From Hofstenia miamia (taxonomy: Eukaryota; Xenacoelomorpha; Acoela; Hofsteniidae), in assembly GCA_900660155.1 (NCBI GenBank), contig CABFPE010000118.1, positions 716,429-780,428 on the forward strand: a stretch of DNA of 64,000 nt. Reading direction: 5' to 3'. The notes below the pieces were generated by a model. The model made no database searches and had not been told where the DNA came from. It worked only from the letters and a program-made list of their open reading frames with translations. This document shows, in pieces, positions 54,770 through 64,000 of the stretch. How positions within the stretch are numbered: position 1 is the first letter of the stretch; every line of letters starts with the position of its first letter. Both the position numbers and the translations under genes were made by a program.

Positions 54770-55149
54770 CAGGGTTGGCATGTTTTAAACAGGACCTGTT
54801 TAATACATGCTTTAAACACTGTTTAAAACAACTGTTTTTGCAATGTTTTGAAAGTGTTTTTTCAAATTCAATAGAATTGTACGTAAACTTCTCAAAGAAA
54901 ATTTTTGGGATTTATCCATTCATAATTTCATAACCAATTTTCTAGTGATAAACTGGCGTTTTGTTTACGCGTATGAATCGAAAAAATGAATGATAAATTT
55001 ATCATAATTCAATGTTTGCTACTATATGTGTTCCAGCAAAATTGTAGTACCCTGAGGTGCATCTGTCTAAGAACAAAAAACATTGTTTAAACGTTTAAAA
55101 CGCTTTAAACGACTAAAACCTTTTTTTTGTAAAAAAAATACCATCCCTG
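54770..55149. mobile_element. hAT-type MITE, 380 bp (CAGGGTTGGCA family)
   Basis: The left end CAGGGTTGGCATGTTTT and the right end, in complement CAGGGATGGTATTTTTT, match at 14 of 17. The outer 8-mers CTCGTACA (54762-54769) and CTCTGGCA (55150-55157) match at five of eight. Subterminal gtttaaac-type motifs (tgttttaaacagg, cgtttaaaacgctttaaacg) repeat near both ends. No coding capacity. Confidence 0.75.
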
Positions 55150-55157
55150 CTCTGGCA

Positions 55158-55787
55158 TAACCTCCTTTAAAAAATATACACCAATACTTACATATTAAGC
55201 TGGTTGTTAAATCAAAGCCATCATTGTCTTAGAGTATTATGCATTTCATCCCCCGCCAATAAAGATGAGTCGTTAACCGAAATTGTGGAATTTATTAAAG
55301 ACAAACCAAACCCACAATATTTACGTAACTCAAATTTGTACGTTACCCAAATTAAAAAACTGACGTATGAAAATAGTCATGCTTAATCGTTCGAGTACTC
55401 TTTTGTTATTATACACATCTTTAAACGGAAAATTCGGGTATTTTTATTCGTAAGTATTCGAATAGTTAATATTATATACACATTTGTTAAAGATATGGTA
55501 AAACGATCTCTTAATTTTAGGTTTCTATCTCTATACTTATTAAAGTATTCAATGGCAGATCACAATTGGAAATACAGAGCAAAATTCTTCACAACAATTT
55601 GTACTAAAACTGAAACGAATGTGAATTTTAGTCCTAAAGGTTCGGCCTGTTTACACGATAAGTTTCCTGATGAATTCCCCTTATGTAAAGGAAAACCTAT
55701 CGCGTAAACGCAAATTATTTCCAGATAATTGCTTGTAAAGAAAAATTTACGACCTCCGAAAATATTTTGGGATAAAGAAAATAAGTC
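55158..55787. other. AT-rich stretch with two unsupported open frames
   Basis: Open plus frames at 55204-55386 and 55495-55707 show no family motif or splice context. I do not call a gene. Confidence 0.4.
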
Positions 55788-55933
55788 ACCAGGAAAAAGT
55801 TATCATGTAAACGCAAATTAAGAATCTCTTAATGGCTTTTGTATTTTAAAGAATTCTGATTAAATGAAACTATTTGTATTGACACCCAAAAGGTCAAAAT
55901 CGGGTTTACCTCCGAGAACAACTGAGTTACTAC
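55788..55933 (+). repeat. 146-bp duplicated block, copy 1 (probable assembly overlap)
   Basis: Ends at the single N (55934) and is repeated directly after it. Confidence 0.9.
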
Positions 55934-55934
55934 N

Positions 55935-56082
55935 ACCAGGAAAAAGTTATCATGTAAACGCAAATTAAGAATCTCTTAATGGCTTTTGTATTTTTTGAAG
56001 AATTCTGATTAAATGAAACTATTTGTATTGACACCCAAAAGGTCAAAATCGGGTTTACCTCCGAGAACAACTGAGTTACTAC
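55935..56082 (+). repeat. 148-bp duplicated block, copy 2
   Basis: Starts accaggaaaaagttatcatg, as at 55788, and differs only in a short homopolymer region. Confidence 0.9.
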
Positions 56083-56729
56083 AGCATTACGTTATGTATG
56101 CCACACCCAACTGAGCAGGAATAATATAGGCAAAGGGTGAGGTTGAAGCGATTAGACACAAGCGCACTATAATACAACATCAAGAATAAACATATTTTGA
56201 ACTATTTAACGCAGTTATTTAATAAAAATTATGAAATGCGATGGTTGTTTACAAGTTATAACATTCAAAGTAAATAAATATGCAATAGGACAATCACACA
56301 TATAGCCTACAACTTTTAGTCAATTGAGAAACTTACATGATCGAGATATAAGATGAGCATATTGACAAGCAGCATGAACTAGCATTCTTTCATAACTAAA
56401 TTATAATTAGTGAAAGTGATTACTTTAATCATTTTTGTATCTGGTATGCAAAATTGATCAAACATTTCGTTGTATTAACTTTGATTCATTCAGTCGCAAA
56501 GCATTATTATTAACTCATTTATGAATTGCAGTGCTCCCAAAAAGGTTGGCCACATGGAATATTTTACAAAATTGTTATAAGTAGTAATATATTATAACAC
56601 AAATTGTAAATATTAAAAAGTAACTTACAACCAACATCGATATTTATATAAACTGAATATAGACAAAAACATAACTTACATATAAATACAAAAGGTAGGA
56701 ATTGTGAACAAATGCATATTATATTATAA

Positions 56730-56735
56730 TTTATT
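56730..56735 (-). promoter_or_regulatory. Polyadenylation signal AATAAA of the unidentified gene
   Basis: AATAAA on the minus strand, 11 bp downstream of the stop codon. The AT-rich context makes chance occurrence easy, but the position fits a short 3' UTR. Confidence 0.45.
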
Positions 56736-56746
56736 ATTTCTATATT

Positions 56747-56836
56747 TTACTTGTTCATTAATTCCTTCACTAGTACAGAATCCGGATATTCGGTGAACCA
56801 GTCTTCTAACTCATCCTCCAATTTTTGAATTTTCTC
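56747..56836 (-). CDS. Unidentified gene, terminal coding exon d
   Basis: The acceptor is TTACCGTAG|GAG (56836). It encodes 29 residues, EKIQKLEDELEDWFTEYPDS followed by VLVKELMNK, then TAA at 56749-56747. The high charge and heptad-like leucines suggest a helix. An AATAAA signal follows 11 bases after the stop. Confidence 0.75.
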   Translation of the reverse strand, partial: EKIQKLEDELEDWFTEYPDSVLVKELMNK

Positions 56837-58461
56837 CTACGGTAATTAGATTAGCAAATTTAACATTCGAAAACTATTTACAATGTCAACTCGACGCCAG
56901 TTAATTCCATGACGTAATTTTCTATTTATGTGCAAGTAGCAGTTGACACATTCGGGAAGCATAGAATCACTTTCTAAATAACTCACGTAAATATTTGGTA
57001 TTGAAATTCCGAAATGCTACATGCAGTTATAAGAGTAACATTAAATTGTTGCGATATATTAAAGCAAGAATGAATCTGGCACAAATATAGTTACTAACAT
57101 ACATTTCAATACAAAATCTAGGGCTGTAGACATTAGAAACGTCAAACACTGATAATTCAAAAGGTATGTTTATAAGAATTCAGGGTTATTTAAATGATAT
57201 ATATAGCTATAATTGTATATAAGAAAACAGTAAGCTCAAGGACATCAGCACACCTGTGATCAAAATTGAAATGGTCTGTGTGAAGAATTCAAAAATGAAA
57301 AAATAGCTACTAAAAAATGTCTACACATGCAAAAACTTTTATAGGAATAGGAAAATTTTGTTCACATGTTTTTAAATAATTGAAGCTCAAATTGTTCTCA
57401 TTTTACTATCATTTTTTAACAGTTTTCAGCTTCGGAGTTTATATCAATATTAGCAATATTTGCTGAGAAACAAAATAGTTTGATATAAATGCATTTTTCT
57501 TTCTAACATTAAAAGGTCTTTGTAATATTGCAAACACTTATTAAGTTGCAGTTTATGTAATTGCAAAGCAGGTAAATTCAAAAATATACTTCTGTAACTT
57601 TTTAAGAATCAAACCTATTATAACAAATGCATCATCATTTAAGAAACGTTCTTGCTCAGCAATGGTCATTTCATTGAACTGAAACCATTTCTAAATTAAT
57701 TAAAAATTTAATGAAGTCCATGTAAAAAGTACTTCTAATTTAATCATGTCTTCTACAATTGGAGAAAATGGCGTTTTAGTTGAATCCACATAGTCATAGA
57801 TATCAAGTGCAACGTCTTCATCTTCTTCTTCTACAGTTCCAATTTCTATAAAAAATAACTAAGCAATAAGTAATCTTGTTTTATCCATATATAAAATATG
57901 AAAAATTATATACAACGCATTTAAATTTTGACAAATATATAAATAGATTGGACGATTGAAATTCTTTGAAAGATTAGAATAAAAACGTATCGTCAAACGA
58001 AACAAAAATACTATCATAGTCAAAAACTGCAACTAATTGCCCAATATTAATAAGCAGGAAATACTAGCCACAACAAAATGCTTAATGCAATACCTTAGAA
58101 TATAGTAGAATAATGGATAGCTTTAAAAGCCTTTTGCAAAAATTTGTTATTTTTTAGAAGAAAACAATTGACGATCCACCTATTGTTTCGTGTGAACAAA
58201 CGAGATTATTTATAATGTTGTCGCATTAAAAGTCGATCAAATAGGTTGAAACAAGCGGCAACAAAATCTTAAACTATAATTATTGTTCAAAGTAATTAAC
58301 CTGGAAAAAAAATTCGATTTGATTTTTTAGATCTACTAAAATCGGTAGCAACCGGATTTCGTGCTCGCTTAATTAATCTGGATTGCCGCTTTTGTTTTCT
58401 ACTCCATGAGCCAGAACAAACAGTATCTAAAGACGAACAGTTCGAAGAAGACTCCACTAAT
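56747..58461 (-). CDS. 3' part of an unidentified multi-exon host gene (four exons seen)
   Basis: Four minus-strand exons are read: 58461-58301, 57845-57733, 57690 to 57615 or 57625, and 56836-56747 with a TAA stop. Together they give about 143 residues. Content in order: a serine-rich then basic region (SWSRKQKRQSRLIKRARNP), an acidic patch (GTVEEEDEDVALDIYDYVD), a proline-directed site (STKTPFSPIVEDM), a helix-like part (KWFQFNEMTIAEQERFLNDD) and a C-terminal helix (EKIQKLEDELEDWFTEYPDS) ending ELMNK. The basic patch followed by TPFSP suggests a nuclear, perhaps phosphorylated protein; that is inference. Upstream exons, including the start codon, were not found. The first exon listed begins mid-codon, so the protein is longer. 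I cannot name the family. Confidence 0.75.
57615..57690 (-). CDS. Unidentified gene, exon c (3' border uncertain)
   Basis: The acceptor is TTAATTTAG|AAA (57690). It encodes KWFQFNEMTIAEQERFLNDD then AF. Two donors are possible. ATAG|GTTTGA (last base 57615) leaves phase 1 and does not join exon d in frame. ATTT|GTTATA (last base 57625) leaves phase 0 and joins exon d cleanly. A small unseen exon between c and d would also reconcile the first choice. Confidence 0.65.
57733..57845 (-). CDS. Unidentified gene, exon b
   Basis: The acceptor is TTTTTTATAG|AA (57845) and the donor GAA|GTACTT (last base 57733). After two bases it holds 37 codons: IGTVEEEDEDVALDIYDYVD, then STKTPFSPIVEDMIKLE. The end is phase 0, matching exon c, which opens AAA TGG TTT. 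Confidence 0.78.
58301..58461 (-). CDS. Unidentified gene, exon a
   Basis: The acceptor is TTTATTTTAG|A (58461) and the donor CCAG|GTTAAT (last base 58301). One base completes the previous codon, followed by 53 codons and one base (phase 1). It encodes LVESSSNCSSLDTVCSG, a basic stretch with KQKRQSRLIKRAR, and SKKSNRIFFP. The G left at the end joins AA of exon b to give Glu, which keeps the frame open. Confidence 0.75.
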
Positions 58462-60022
58462 CTAAAATAAATAGGTAGTTTGAAATTGCAATTAGATATT
58501 ACTGTAAGACGTCCAAATCATTAGGATTGCGGGAAAATGAGTCTCGTTTATTAAGAACTCCCATAATGCTCACTAAAACAGACAAAATCTGTTTACGATA
58601 AGTACAAAGGCACTAGATAAAGTAGTCAAATAACGAATACTGAACTCTGTTTTTAAATTTTTTCAAATGTGTGATGGAAATGCATACATATCGTTAGTTG
58701 CTTACCTGGCATATAATGGCTGTTAAACAATCTAAACTACACATATATGCATACATATTCTCCAGATTGAAACTACGATGAATTTGGGTGAAATTAAAAA
58801 TTTCAAGACATTGCTTTCATTTCGAACTTCAGTCCAAATTTAAAAGTTTTGTTTAAATCTTACATACATGTATAGAGGATTTTTAAATCCTCATGCATTA
58901 AACACCATAAGGCTTACTTCATACAAAAAAAACTTTTACACTCTGATAAGAATGAAATTAGATTTTGTTAAGTTAACGTGATTAAAATACAAGATGTAGT
59001 AGCTATTACAGCATATTCTGAAAATTGTATAATTAGACTTCAGATACATGTTCTCTGACAGAACACAAATATCAGTTATAAAAAATGTGAAAATCTTGAC
59101 ACATTTAATGGTTCGTAGTCAATACAATTTTGATAGAACAGCCCATCTTGCACAACCTTAGTTTAAGGGACTAAAAAAGGAGTGGCGCCTTGCACTAAAG
59201 TGATTCTAAGTACAGATTTGAACTATTTTTGGTAATGAATCTATAAATTTACTTAAGTAAAGTAGTGATAGCAATAAATATATAATTTCTTTTTCTATTA
59301 TTTGTTTGTGAACTGTAATAAGACTTAACTTAAGTGATCAAGGCATCAAATACCGAAGCTGTTGTCCAAAACAGAGGTTGATAAAAAGTTTTGTTGAAAA
59401 AATATTTCATTTAGGCCTTTGTCCACACAGTAAAATTTTACTGAAAAATGCCCTGCTGCTATTTATGTATTGAATTCAGGTGGAAACAAGAACACCAAGA
59501 GGAAAAAGTTGAGTTAAGATTCTGCTTTGAAAAAAAACAAATGTTCAGTTTCTTTGTGAAAATAAGAGTAGACATTTTAGTTAAGTGATAAAGTCTCATT
59601 TTGCTTCTTATGTGCTAACATCAAAGTCAGTTAGAAGGAAAACAGTGGACCTCATGAAAAAGTTATTTCAAGGTAATTGGAAAAATCTGCCAAGGAGACA
59701 TTAATTCGTTACACTATATTGAATGTTTAATTCTAACAATTTGGTTCATCATTATAGTATTTCATGATTACAAGATTTATGAAATTATTAGTTCTATTTC
59801 TGTTCTATTCTACTTAGAAAGACCAAGCTCATTGGATTTGTCTGTAAAACAATCGAGGTAATAGTCATACATTTACCAATTAAGCATCAAAGATGAACTG
59901 CGGATACCAATCTATTGTACGATACGGTAGATATATTTAAACATATTAGAATTGGAATCTATGTAAGATAATTATATTTTCAAATGCATATAGAAAAAAA
60001 TTATAAAGCTACTTGGGATTCA
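58462..60022. other. Probable upstream intron or flank, no exon confirmed
   Basis: I looked for the previous exon of the unidentified gene, which must end in phase 2. A CAG|GTAAGC donor occurs at about 58706 after ATTATATGC, but no convincing exon body precedes it. At about 58500-58565 the minus strand reads MGVLNKRDSFSRNPNDLD, coding-like, but without a compatible donor. Confidence 0.35.
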
Positions 60023-60300
60023 TGTAGCATTGGCAGGTACCGGCCAGCTAACGCGTTTTTCGTGTTTACTAGTGACTAGTTGCTTGTATGTTTGTACATA
60101 TTGTAAATACGCATTGTATATAAGACACACCAAAGCATCTGTAAACAGAGAATCGTGTTCTCTGATTACTTAGTTAGAATCACTGTTGCTCTAGTAAATG
60201 TTCACCTAAACGACCTTCTGCTTTGACATTAAGTCCACTGGCATAGTTCTCTCTAGATTCAACCCAGTGATTCTCCATTCACTTTCGAAACATTAAGTTA
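60023..60300 (+). mobile_element. LTR-like remnant (retroelement family uncertain)
   Basis: A segment of more balanced composition starts TGTAGCATTGGCAGGTACC. It carries TATATAAG at about 60118-60125, followed by a stretch typical of an LTR transcription-start region (gtaaacagagaatcgtgttc). The TG start and TATA spacing resemble gypsy- or BEL-type LTRs. No internal coding region, second LTR, clear CA end or target duplication was found, so it would be a solo or partial fossil. Confidence 0.3.
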
Positions 60301-61256
60301 AATCTAATAAGTCATTGACTAAAATTGCACCTGCTTTGCATTTCCTTTGTTTGTATTCAAAGAATAACCTTTACATCAGTAATAGATATACTTGATGTTA
60401 AAAACCACTTTTTTGGGGATGCTTAGGAACTTAAAATTGTTTAATATATCGAATAAACCTTTTAAGTTTTCAAGCTTTCTCAAATTTTTAATCGATACAT
60501 TATTAAACAATTTTAAGCTTTCAACTTCCCAAATTTTCCCAAATCCCTAATCTAGACACCGCCATTCCTTTGTTTTATTAAATTATTTCCCGCAAAACAT
60601 CTAAAAGAAACACATCTCATATTCAATGCATTTGTTTGCATAGTGCAAAATGAATTCATAACTACTTTGATTAAGTCGCTTTTTATTGCACAGAATTTAC
60701 AGCTCCACATTAATCTGAAGATGTGCTGATCAAATTTCCAGTACATTTATGAATTAAATTATATGCTCTGAGTATTACCTCAAATATATCTACAAATTTA
60801 TTATTCCTGTGTGCAAATTATGATAAATTTGTATTAACGAAGTTAAAATATTCTACAATACACACACTGCGTTCATGCGTGCGTTTGTGAATATCATCAG
60901 AATACTATTTTGAATGTTAATAAAACTTTGAATGTATCCCAAATAATGGTAAAAATTGATCTATTGTTTCAAAGTAATTTACTTTGTATTATACATTGCA
61001 AAAATAGAAAATTCCTAATATTATATTGGGCAAAGGTTTCATATTTGAATCAACTTGAATTCGCTTTAAAGGCTCTTGCAATAGGAGGTTTCACACTAAC
61101 ACAAGCAAATTATATTGTCCTTTCTATTCTAAATCTAAACATTGTCAAATTTGCTTCATTGCCTGCCTATATGAATGTACAAACATTTTGTCAAATTAAT
61201 GTCTTCTTTTCATTTAGGATAACGGAAAAAAATTCTGCTTACCAGAAGTCTCAAGA
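60301..61256. other. AT-rich stretch, no gene recognised
   Basis: The open plus frame at 60910-61266 runs into the palindromic element and shows no motif; I treat it as chance. Confidence 0.45.
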
Positions 61257-61265
61257 GGAGATTTA

Positions 61266-61545
61266 GGTTGCTACTTTTTATCAATATAAAAAATCTTGAA
61301 ACCAACATAGGGAACCTTGATATTGACATAGCAAATCTTTATAACAATATGAGCAAAAATTTAGCATGAATGCGGTATGAAGATCAATAACATTAGATAA
61401 ATTTTTATGTTCCTTTTGATATAATTGATACCTATACCTCATTCATTCTAATTTTTGTTCATATTGTCATAACCATTTGCTATGTTGATCTCAAGGATTC
61501 CTATGTTGGTTTCAAGATTTTGTATGTGTATAAAAAGTACCAACT
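61266..61545. mobile_element. Palindromic MITE with 9-bp target duplication (Mutator-like)
   Basis: The 280-bp element is an almost complete inverted repeat. The left arm has GTTGCTACTTTTTAT, ATCTTGAAACCAACATAGG and ACATAGCAAAT; the right arm has the same blocks in complement (GTTGGTACTTTTTAT, ATCTTGAAACCAACATAGG, ACATAGCAAAT). Arms run at least 110 bp with modest divergence. A perfect 9-bp direct repeat GGAGATTTA flanks it (61257-61265 and 61546-61554). Long TIRs and 9-bp duplications are the mark of Mutator-like elements, though other groups cannot be excluded. Confidence 0.85.
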
Positions 61546-61554
61546 GGAGATTTA

Positions 61555-62478
61555 TAAAATCAATGTGATTCATGAGCTTAAAAATGCAATATATTTTCTT
61601 TTAGTAATTCTTTTGGAAATATGATTTTAAGAATTACAAATCAATAATTTATGACAAATTTCAACATCACTGTTTAAGTTATTTTTTAACAACTCTGCTT
61701 TAATGTCGTAATTTCTTAATGTCTTTGTTTTAAATGTTGTAATTTTTAATGTTGTGTCTTTTTAATTTCGTAAATTATGCTTAGGTCTATAAAATAATGG
61801 AAAAATGGGGTTTTGGGTTAATGCTAAGAAGAGTCATTATGCAATAACAATAAAGGGCAAACAACATTAATTTAGATTTTATGACTTTTTAATGGGCACC
61901 TTGAATTTGTAAACAACACACCATTTTAAAATATTGTTGAAATAAAGATAGGATATAACTCTTAATTTTAATATAATTTTTTTAATGTCCTATCTTTAAT
62001 GTTGCAATTTTGTCATTGCTTATTAATATTGTAATTTGTTATGTCATCATTTTTTCACACTTTGTCTATGTTTCCCCTGTTCCCAGTGGGTGTGCCCAGC
62101 AATAGCTGGAAATTGCCTAGATATGTAGGCTTTGGAGTGGTTTTATTTTTACCATAACAATCTTGTATGTTGATGGATTATGGCATATAATATGTCAATT
62201 CAAAGAAGAAAGAGAGATTTTAATTCTACACTAAATTAACATGTCAAATGCATTTGTGTATGTGTTTAATGTATTTTGTAGTGGGGGACACACATTATGT
62301 GATAAACAAACAAATACATGAATCACTTACAGCTTGATGTGAAGATCAGAGGTAATCCACTTGCAAAGTCATTTTAATAAAAAATTTAGAATTCATTCAG
62401 TTTGAAAAATGTTAATAGAGTATTTGAAAATTTTAAAAAAAATCCAGGGCTGCTGTCAGTGTTACTTCAAGTAATCTA

Positions 62479-62480
<2 letters not shown>
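61555..62480. other. AT-rich stretch with loosely repeated aatgttgtaattt motifs
   Basis: Around 61690-62040 short motifs such as taatgttgtaattttt and ttaatattgtaattt recur imperfectly. No gene was recognised. Confidence 0.4.

Positions 62481-62520
<40 letters not shown>
62481..62520. repeat. (AAT)n tract at the LINE 3' end
   Basis: Read on the minus strand, this is an (ATT)n tail directly after the LINE 3' untranslated sequence, as CR1/L2-type LINEs often have. Confidence 0.9.
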
Positions 62521-62521
<1 letters not shown>

Positions 62522-64000
62522 TGTATTTATAGACTGCTACATACAAAATTGCTTCATAGAAGTAACAAAAATAGAATAGTTAAGAGAATGCAAGTCCTTA
62601 ACCTTGCTTTAAGTACAGATATGATGGGAGACATCTTAACATTAAGAGTTAGATCATTCCATACATTAGGACCTGCAACTGGTAACACATGAGAAGAGTT
62701 GGATGTACTAACAAGTGGAGCAGTTAACCTAAGTTGATCACAAGATCTAAGGTCATGACCATTATCACAAAAATCAAAAAGTTCTGAAATATAACTTGGT
62801 GCAAGAATGTGCAAAGCTTTCCATACTGTAAGAGAAATTTTGTAAACAATGTGATTTTGAACTGGAAGCCAATGTAGAGCCTGCAAAATGGGGGTAATGT
62901 GTTCTTGTGGGCCAATATTCATTGTAAAGTGAACAGCAGAATTCTGTAATAACTGCAACTTATGGAGAAGAGTAGCAGGAATACCAAACAAGAGTAAATT
63001 GTGTGCATCAATATAAGATGTGACAAATGCACTAACAAGATGCTTAGATGTATTAACATCTAAGTAATGGTGAATTTGTCAGATGGATCAAAGTGCAACC
63101 ATACCATACCACAGTGGAAGAGAGTTGAGTCAAAAATGAACCCAAGGTTTCTGACAGCATTGGAAGGAGTAAGAAAAGTATCTCCAGCATAGATATCAAG
63201 AGAAGGAGAAGAACCATGAACAGAAGTGACACCCAAACCATCAGATTTGCCATCATTCAATACCATGTTGTTTGAAGCATACCAATTCAGTAATACACTT
63301 CTGTAGATGGGTGACAGAGCTATCATAATTTTTAACATCATTAGCATAGCACATGATAAGTATGCAGTGTTTCAGAGCAATCAATTTGATTTAGATATAC
63401 ATAAAATGAAAAGAAGAGGACCCAATATAGAGCCCTGAGTAACTCCAGAAGATATACTAAACAATTGAGAGCAAGCATTATTTATACAAACATATTGACA
63501 GCAATCCCAGAGATAGGAACATGTCAATGTAAGAGCATTGCCACAAACACCAAACCACTTCTGAAGATGAACAAGTAAAATACTATAATTAATAGTATCA
63601 AATGCTGCACTGAGATGAAGTAAGATAACAGGGCAAACAGTGCCAGGTGAGTCAACACTGCATAGAATGTCATTTTGTACTCTGGCAAGAGCCATTTAAC
63701 AAATGTGAAAAGGATGGTATGCACTTTGCATCAGAGGAAGAAGGTTATTTTCATTAAGGTATGTAAATAATTGTTTATAGACAATCCTTTCTAAACATTT
63801 GCAGAAATAAGATAAACAGGAAACAGGACAGTAATTTTTGAAGTTGTTTTTATTAAGATTGGATTGTTTTAGGTGTAACACAGGCATGTTTCCAACTAAA
63901 AGGAAAGTAAGCTTGCTGTAGAGAGGCATTAATAAGTAAACAAATCACTGGCAATCAATAATCAATCCAGCACTTAGTAAGAAAAGTAGGCCAGGGATCA
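62521..64000 (-). mobile_element. CR1-like LINE, 3' part, continuing beyond the window
   Basis: The minus strand carries reverse transcriptase blocks in order: NFKNYCPVSCLSYFCKCLER (NYRPVSxLpfxSKxLER), LLPLMQSAYHPFH, ALARVQNDILCSVD, LLHLSAAFDTINYSILLVHL (motif A), SSGVTQGSILGPLLFILC (motif B), YASNNMVLNDGKSDGLGV, AVRNLGFIFDSTL, then the C-terminal part VSAFVTSYIDAHNLLLFGIP, QNSAVHFT, ITPILQALHWLPVQNHIVYK and GPNVWNDLTLNV. Motif C is in a weakly matching stretch. Frames change several times, so the copy is dead. It ends in an (ATT)n tail. Confidence 0.88.

Noticed and set aside
60552-60746. 64-codon open minus frame upstream of the unidentified gene
   Set aside because: No splice border with the required phase and no motif; not accepted as its missing upstream exon.

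Overview
The window is AT-rich animal DNA: metazoan-type introns with GT/AG borders, (AT)n and (AAT)n microsatellites, and a mixed transposon load (hAT, Tc1/mariner, a probable Mutator-like fold-back element, CR1-like and R4/Dong-like LINEs, a Penelope-like element, and a Ty1/copia remnant). It is an invertebrate-style genome. I cannot name the species or phylum. There are no bacterial features and no CRISPR array, and I found no tRNA or rRNA gene.

Two host genes can be supported, both on the minus strand. The larger runs from 38989 down to 1798. It is a complete four-exon Cys-loop ligand-gated channel subunit of nicotinic-receptor type, and its four exons join in phase to give 487 residues plus a stop. 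It keeps the fold signatures (signal peptide, WNPKDYG, Cys-loop with FPYD, four membrane segments). It lacks the loop C vicinal cysteines and has an unusual pore sequence with Gln at -1', Lys at 2', Glu at 4' and Leu at 20'. Its first two introns (21.6 and 12.1 kb) hold most of the repeats in the left half. The second gene is the 3' part of a small multi-exon gene at 58461-56747, with coding exons, splice sites, a stop and a nearby AATAAA. I do not recognise its product. A lone exon-like segment at 44696-44467 may mark a third gene.

Layout: 1-488 is a 193-bp tandem array; 1798-38989 is the channel gene. Inside its introns lie a copia RNase H remnant (3.4-3.85 kb), a Tc1-like element split by a hAT MITE (7.8-9.6 kb), a LINE tail and a 1000-N gap (10.7-12.1 kb), an R4/Dong-like LINE between (AAT)n tracts (23.2-25.1 kb), a second LINE (25.3-26.4 kb), a deleted Tc1-like element (27.3-28.2 kb) and a hAT MITE (38.2 kb). 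The interval 39-56 kb is repeat-rich intergenic DNA: hAT MITEs, a mariner, a LINE, and a Penelope-like element with a GIY-YIG and a hammerhead-like motif. 56.7-58.5 kb holds the second gene. 60-64 kb contains an LTR-like remnant, a long palindromic MITE with a 9-bp target duplication, and the 3' part of a CR1-like LINE that leaves the window.

Caution about the assembly: six single Ns occur. Three are followed by near-perfect copies of the sequence just before them (913, 750 and about 146 bp). These look like unmerged contig overlaps rather than real tandem duplications, so distances across them are inflated.
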